Assembly (NCBI GenBank): GCA_040394775.1
Contig: JBEBRN010000090.1
Span: 1-10,061, forward strand
Reading direction: 5' to 3'
Source of the DNA: 40-80 sp040394775
GTDB lineage: Bacteria; Bacteroidota; Bacteroidia; Flavobacteriales_D; Crocinitomicaceae
DNA: 10,061 bases
Shown here: piece by piece, positions 7,801 through 10,061 of the stretch
Layout: every line of letters begins with the position of its first letter
How positions within the stretch are numbered: position 1 is the stretch's first letter
Notes under the pieces: model-generated
Databases searched by the model: none
Told to the model about the DNA's origin: nothing
The model's input: only the letters and a program-made list of their open reading frames with translations
Translations under genes and position numbers: made by a program

Positions 7801-10061
7801 GTTCGGGAACAAATGTTCAGTTTATTGCATCAGGAGCGTCTCAGTATGAGTTTTTCAAAAACGGCAACTCTGTCCAAGGGCCCTCATCGACCAACACCTA
7901 CAGTTCTAGTTCTTTAAATAATAATGATGACGTGTATGTTCTTGGAGTTTTTAGCGGTTGTGAAGACACCTCTTCTCATATCGTATATACCGTAGGAAGT
8001 TCACCTACAACGTCATTAATTTCAAGCGCAACAGCTAACAAGGCCTGTAACAATAGTACGGTAACATTTACTGCTACTGGAGCTACCAACTATGAATTTT
8101 TCATCAATGGTGTTTCTCAAGGCGCTTCTTCTATGACAAATACATTTTCAACAAACACTTTGTTAAATGGTCAAACAGTTTCTGTGGATGGTGAATCTAA
8201 TAATTGTATTGTTTCTAAGTCAATATCAATGACAATTTTGCCAACTCCTTCTGTTAGTACTTATTCTAATGATCCTGATAATACAATTTGTGAAGGAGAA
8301 AGCATAACATTTACAGGAATAAATTCAGCATCATATGAGCTTTTTGTAAATGGTAGTTCGTATGCAGGACCACAAGCGTCTTCTTCATTTGTAACTACTC
8401 TTCCTAGTGGGACACATTCAGCTTATATTATTGGAACAGCTGCAAATAATTGTAGTAGCGTGAGTCAAAACACGATAAATATAACCGTTAACTCTATTCC
8501 AACAATTAGTTTGATTAGTACTGTTCCTACTAACGAAATTTGTTCAAACGAATCTGTAAAGTTCACTGGATCAGGAAGTACAATGTATCAGTTTTATATT
8601 GATGGAGCTTCTCAAGGAAGTCTTTCTTTGACAAATACATTTACTACTTCAGCTTTACAAGATGGGCAAACGATTACTGTTTTAGGTAATAGTTTGGGAT
8701 GTACCAATACCTCCAATGCTTTAGTTTTTACAGTTCACCCTTCACCAACAGTAAGTTTGTTAAATTCAGAGGTTGTGAATGCTTTTTGCGAAGGTACACC
8801 AGCAGTTTTTACAGCATCAGGCGCCACTAATTATCAGTTCTTTGTGAACGGTATTTCACAAGGAATGCCTTCTACTATGAATACTCTTTCCGCTAGCAGC
8901 TTTACATCAGGAACTTTCCCAGTGAAAGTGATAGGAGAACAAAACAACTGTTCCGATAGTTCGGCTATTACCATTACAGTGAATCCTTTACCAGTTGCTA
9001 CTATAACAGAAATTGGAACAGGCTCAATATGTAGCGGAGAAAATGCTACATATAAGGCAACTGGAGGAGCTTTTTACGAGTTCTTTGTAAACGGAATAAC
9101 ACAGGGGTCTCCAACTACATTAAATTTATTTAGCTCTTCCACACTTACCGATAATGATATTATCTCTGTTGAAGTGTCTTCAATGAGTGCTTGTAAAAAA
9201 TCTGCCACATCAACACCAATTAATGTTATTCCGACACCTATAGTTCTATTGATAAGTTCTGATATTGATAATTCTATTTGTGTCAATGATGCGGTTACAT
9301 TTACTGCAAGTGGCGCCACCGATTATGAGTTCTTCATTAATTCTATTTCACAGGGGATACTTTCGCCCACTAATACCTTAACAACATCTTCATTAAGTAA
9401 TGGTGATGTTATAGAAGTAACTGGAAGTAAATTAGGGTGTTCTTCTTCCTCTACATCTCTAAGTGTTGCTGTTCATCCTTATCCTATGGTTTCATTAGTA
9501 AATAATGGAAACATACAAGTGTGTGAAAATGAATCTTTAAATCTAACAGCAACAGGTGCAACACTTTTCCAGTTTTTAATTAATAACGTTCCTGTTGGAC
9601 CCTATTCTTTAGTATCTTCTTATAATGGGACTGTAAATAATAATGATGTAGTTTCCGTAAAGGGAAGTTTGAATGGATGTGAATCTATAGCGCCAACAAG
9701 TATTCAGTATACGGTCTTTCAATATCCAACGATCAACTCATCTTCCTCAAATCCAGCTAATATCATTTGTAAAGATGAAATGGTGACAATTCAAACTTCA
9801 GGAGCGTCCGATTATACCTATCAGCTAAATAATATAACCGTACAATCTGGAACAAATGGAATGTTTAGCTCAAATTCATTATTGGATGGAGACGAAATTA
9901 GAGTCACTGGATTTAATGGACATTGTCCTTCGGTAACGATACCGTATATTTTTGTAGTAAATGAAATGGATTTGACATTGCTTACTTCCCCATCGAACAT
10001 GATTTGTAAAGGAACACCTGTAACGCTTGCTGCTTCAGGAGCTGATGAATATGAGTTTTTT
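4860..10061 (+). CDS. Giant secreted Ig/PKD-repeat surface protein, N-terminal 1734 residues (runs off right edge)
   Basis: The frame is open from tandem ATGs at 4860 and 4863 to the window edge with no stop. Residues 1-22 are a signal peptide (MMRRK, then a leucine-rich core ending AYSA). Two copies of a module beginning YW[VI]...G.WSD..HWS..[ST]GG...P..GD start at residues 25 and 271. Each is followed by a long S/T/N-rich, beta-strand-repeating stretch that suggests a beta-helix-like fold. Residues about 618-714 resemble a PKD domain with a short 'RWYFEDES' core. From about 716 there are thirteen Ig-like repeats of about 82 residues. This architecture is typical of Bacteroidota type IX secretion cargo and CHU_C-associated Ig/PKD-like proteins, which normally end with a sorting domain; here the end is not visible. 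Cell-surface adhesion or matrix function is inferred. Expression probably depends on the shared box at 4765-4781. Confidence 0.92.
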   Translation, partial: MMRRKVQFLLLFLLVTFSAYSADFYWVGGSGGWSDGSHWSATTGGAAGGTIPGAGDDVYIDINSSALAFTLTIDIDITVNNIVIQTDSVTMTGTSKITTCNNFSMISTGNLTLINCTVNLLGDSWDIQNNPTLLFTNTPINIQNATTFSFNGNGKVYNDITSQAATLTINGGNTFAILKLAPSSLLEIDNGTTLIIDSLATTGDCSNFTTIQTTDLLGGKANIQKTGYQKLIAANLVIDNIDALTTGGFSYLLSKSAINRAIGWQYSGQKYYWIADQGNWSDLNHWSLTSGGIPATCLPAYGDSVIFDNNSFTILDQKVTVDVDAYFSYMEWTNVAYAPIWNMEASTYSNGDIILNSSLTITRDDISRSIEITGPASLNSMGALLDCNLSINTENSSDNFLLGHSLTTSDSAGIFISNGVFSLNNYNLTSDYIIVSPAPGTTKTFDLTSSSVTLSAGFDSKDATNFTFLAGTSNLFIGDTVYDSLPKSNYLITSGLNFNTVTLDFRENNNIQRLAGNNTFNELNIQADSYITIDSTVTQTINNKLAINGTCKDSVFIVSSSSTLASNFNLDASSVADVFCVNLNNITATGSLPTAYFSEATGTYTGWTLSATPASTSSFTVSGGFCLGDTTIFTNNSTVFGGDPNDLLSRWYFEDESTGYYEYSSAVDSTWISYESDTSKHVFLSRGDFKVYLEAINNTNFCVSTDTVLVHINDPSINLTTSKFNHIICKNETVTFEVSSDAPTAKFQFYLNGIPVSPLSSIDTILTISSLNDKDTISALSFENGCTTTSLPKIGFTVHSLPVFSLTTNPVGTVICVNDSITITPTATDPTYLYQYLVNANPVSIGASYTSSSLQDQDVITVVARDGNNCRDTLFKTYTVNPLPSANLTSSIAASVICMGESVTFTASNATKYEFFVGSVSQGAPSATTTFTTSSLNSNDIVTVVGYSSNGCSRVSNDSYSYTVNQLPNVSLLSSQPSTICSGTNVQFIASGASQYEFFKNGNSVQGPSSTNTYSSSSLNNNDDVYVLGVFSGCEDTSSHIVYTVGSSPTTSLISSATANKACNNSTVTFTATGATNYEFFINGVSQGASSMTNTFSTNTLLNGQTVSVDGESNNCIVSKSISMTILPTPSVSTYSNDPDNTICEGESITFTGINSASYELFVNGSSYAGPQASSSFVTTLPSGTHSAYIIGTAANNCSSVSQNTINITVNSIPTISLISTVPTNEICSNESVKFTGSGSTMYQFYIDGASQGSLSLTNTFTTSALQDGQTITVLGNSLGCTNTSNALVFTVHPSPTVSLLNSEVVNAFCEGTPAVFTASGATNYQFFVNGISQGMPSTMNTLSASSFTSGTFPVKVIGEQNNCSDSSAITITVNPLPVATITEIGTGSICSGENATYKATGGAFYEFFVNGITQGSPTTLNLFSSSTLTDNDIISVEVSSMSACKKSATSTPINVIPTPIVLLISSDIDNSICVNDAVTFTASGATDYEFFINSISQGILSPTNTLTTSSLSNGDVIEVTGSKLGCSSSSTSLSVAVHPYPMVSLVNNGNIQVCENESLNLTATGATLFQFLINNVPVGPYSLVSSYNGTVNNNDVVSVKGSLNGCESIAPTSIQYTVFQYPTINSSSSNPANIICKDEMVTIQTSGASDYTYQLNNITVQSGTNGMFSSNSLLDGDEIRVTGFNGHCPSVTIPYIFVVNEMDLTLLTSPSNMICKGTPVTLAASGADEYEFF
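4929..5800 (+). repeat. Two dispersed 'YW-GxWSD-HWS' modules
   Basis: The module starts at residue 25 (nt 4932) and again at residue 271 (nt 5670). Each has YW, then G-[GN]-W-S-D, then H-W-S, a short T/S-G-G stretch, a proline, and a G-D-[DS]-V-[YI]-[IF]-D strand. Both copies are followed by about 200-350 residues of S/T/N-rich strands. I know this motif as a common opening of large Bacteroidota secreted proteins. Its ligand is not established, and polysaccharide binding is only a guess. Confidence 0.7.
6711..7001 (+). other. PKD-like domain joining the N-terminal modules to the Ig-like array
   Basis: Residues 618-714 read 'F-C-x-G-D-T-T-x-F-T-N-N-S' followed by 'G-D-P' and 'R-W-Y-F-E-D-E'. 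They end with 'G-D-F-K-V-Y-L-E-A-I-N-N' and 'D-T-V-L-V-H-I-N'. This matches the PKD order of a functional strand, a W-x-F-x-D core, a 'G-x-[YF]-x-V-x-L' strand and a terminal valine strand. It is longer than a usual PKD domain (about 80-90 residues) because of a tyrosine-rich insertion after the core. Confidence 0.6.
7005..10061 (+). repeat. Array of at least 13 Ig-like repeats of about 82 residues
   Basis: Twelve full units and one partial unit are present. Their first cysteines are at residues 729, 816, 898, 981, 1063, 1144, 1228, 1310, 1391, 1474, 1555, 1637 and 1716, a spacing of 79-87. A typical unit reads 'I-C-x-x-E-x-V-T-F-T-A-S-G-A-x-x-Y', then 'E-F-F-x-N-G-x-S-Q-G', a T/S-rich strand, 'L-x-[ND]-[GN]-D-x-[IV]-x-V', '[GN]-C', and 'V-x-P-x-P-x' at the boundary. 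Each full unit has a second cysteine about 50 residues after the first, so one disulfide per unit is likely outside the cell. The early units and units 11-12 diverge most, while 5, 8 and 10 fit best. The DNA of the units has diverged, so the array is old. It continues past the right edge. Confidence 0.85.

Noticed and set aside
9074..9319. Minus-strand 81-codon open frame
   Set aside because: It is antisense to Ig-like repeats 9-10 and has the composition expected of their reverse complement.
7005..10061. Tandem DNA repeat or CRISPR-like array
   Set aside because: The periodicity (about 246 bp) is at protein level only. Units share no long identical DNA stretches, and there are no short direct repeats with unique spacers.

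Overview
The window looks like a Bacteroidota chromosome, most likely Flavobacteriales. The DNA is AT-rich, Shine-Dalgarno sequences are absent, and the genes encode very large secreted repeat proteins of the type VI/IX-era gliding and adhesion world: SprB-type repeats on the left and Ig/PKD-like repeats on the right. Two regulators of typical Bacteroidota style lie between them. No RNA gene, insertion sequence, CRISPR array or phage gene was seen.

Layout. Positions 1-2305 (minus) hold the N-terminal 768 residues of a large secreted protein. It has a signal peptide, about 475 residues of unrecognised cysteine-containing ectodomain, and then at least four SprB-like repeats that run off the left edge. 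A small secreted protein (2312-2848, minus) lies 6 bp upstream and is surely co-transcribed with it. Next come two minus-strand regulators. One is a membrane-anchored coiled-coil protein with a LuxR-like helix-turn-helix (2951-3643). The other is a Crp-like sensor domain fused to an AraC-type DNA-binding domain (3745-4752; the ATG at 4752 is preferred over an upstream TTG). Diverging from the second regulator, 4860-10061 (plus) holds the first 1734 residues of a second giant secreted protein. It has two copies of a 'YW-GxWSD-HWS' module, one PKD-like domain and thirteen Ig-like repeats of about 82 residues, still open at the right edge.

The most interesting observation is a shared cis-element. 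The same tandem box (GTAACG-N5-GTAACG, 11-bp period) lies upstream of the small-protein/SprB-repeat pair and upstream of the Ig-repeat giant, in the same orientation relative to the genes it precedes. In both copies a -7-like TAATTT(T)CG ends exactly 57 bases from the start of the box. The two outward-reading surface-protein units are therefore probably switched together. The obvious candidate factor is the Crp-AraC hybrid, whose own start lies 12 bp from one copy. I infer a small self-contained module: two giant surface proteins, one small secreted partner, one membrane-bound and one cytoplasmic regulator, and one common operator. Function (gliding adhesin, biofilm matrix or prey/surface attachment) cannot be decided from the window.
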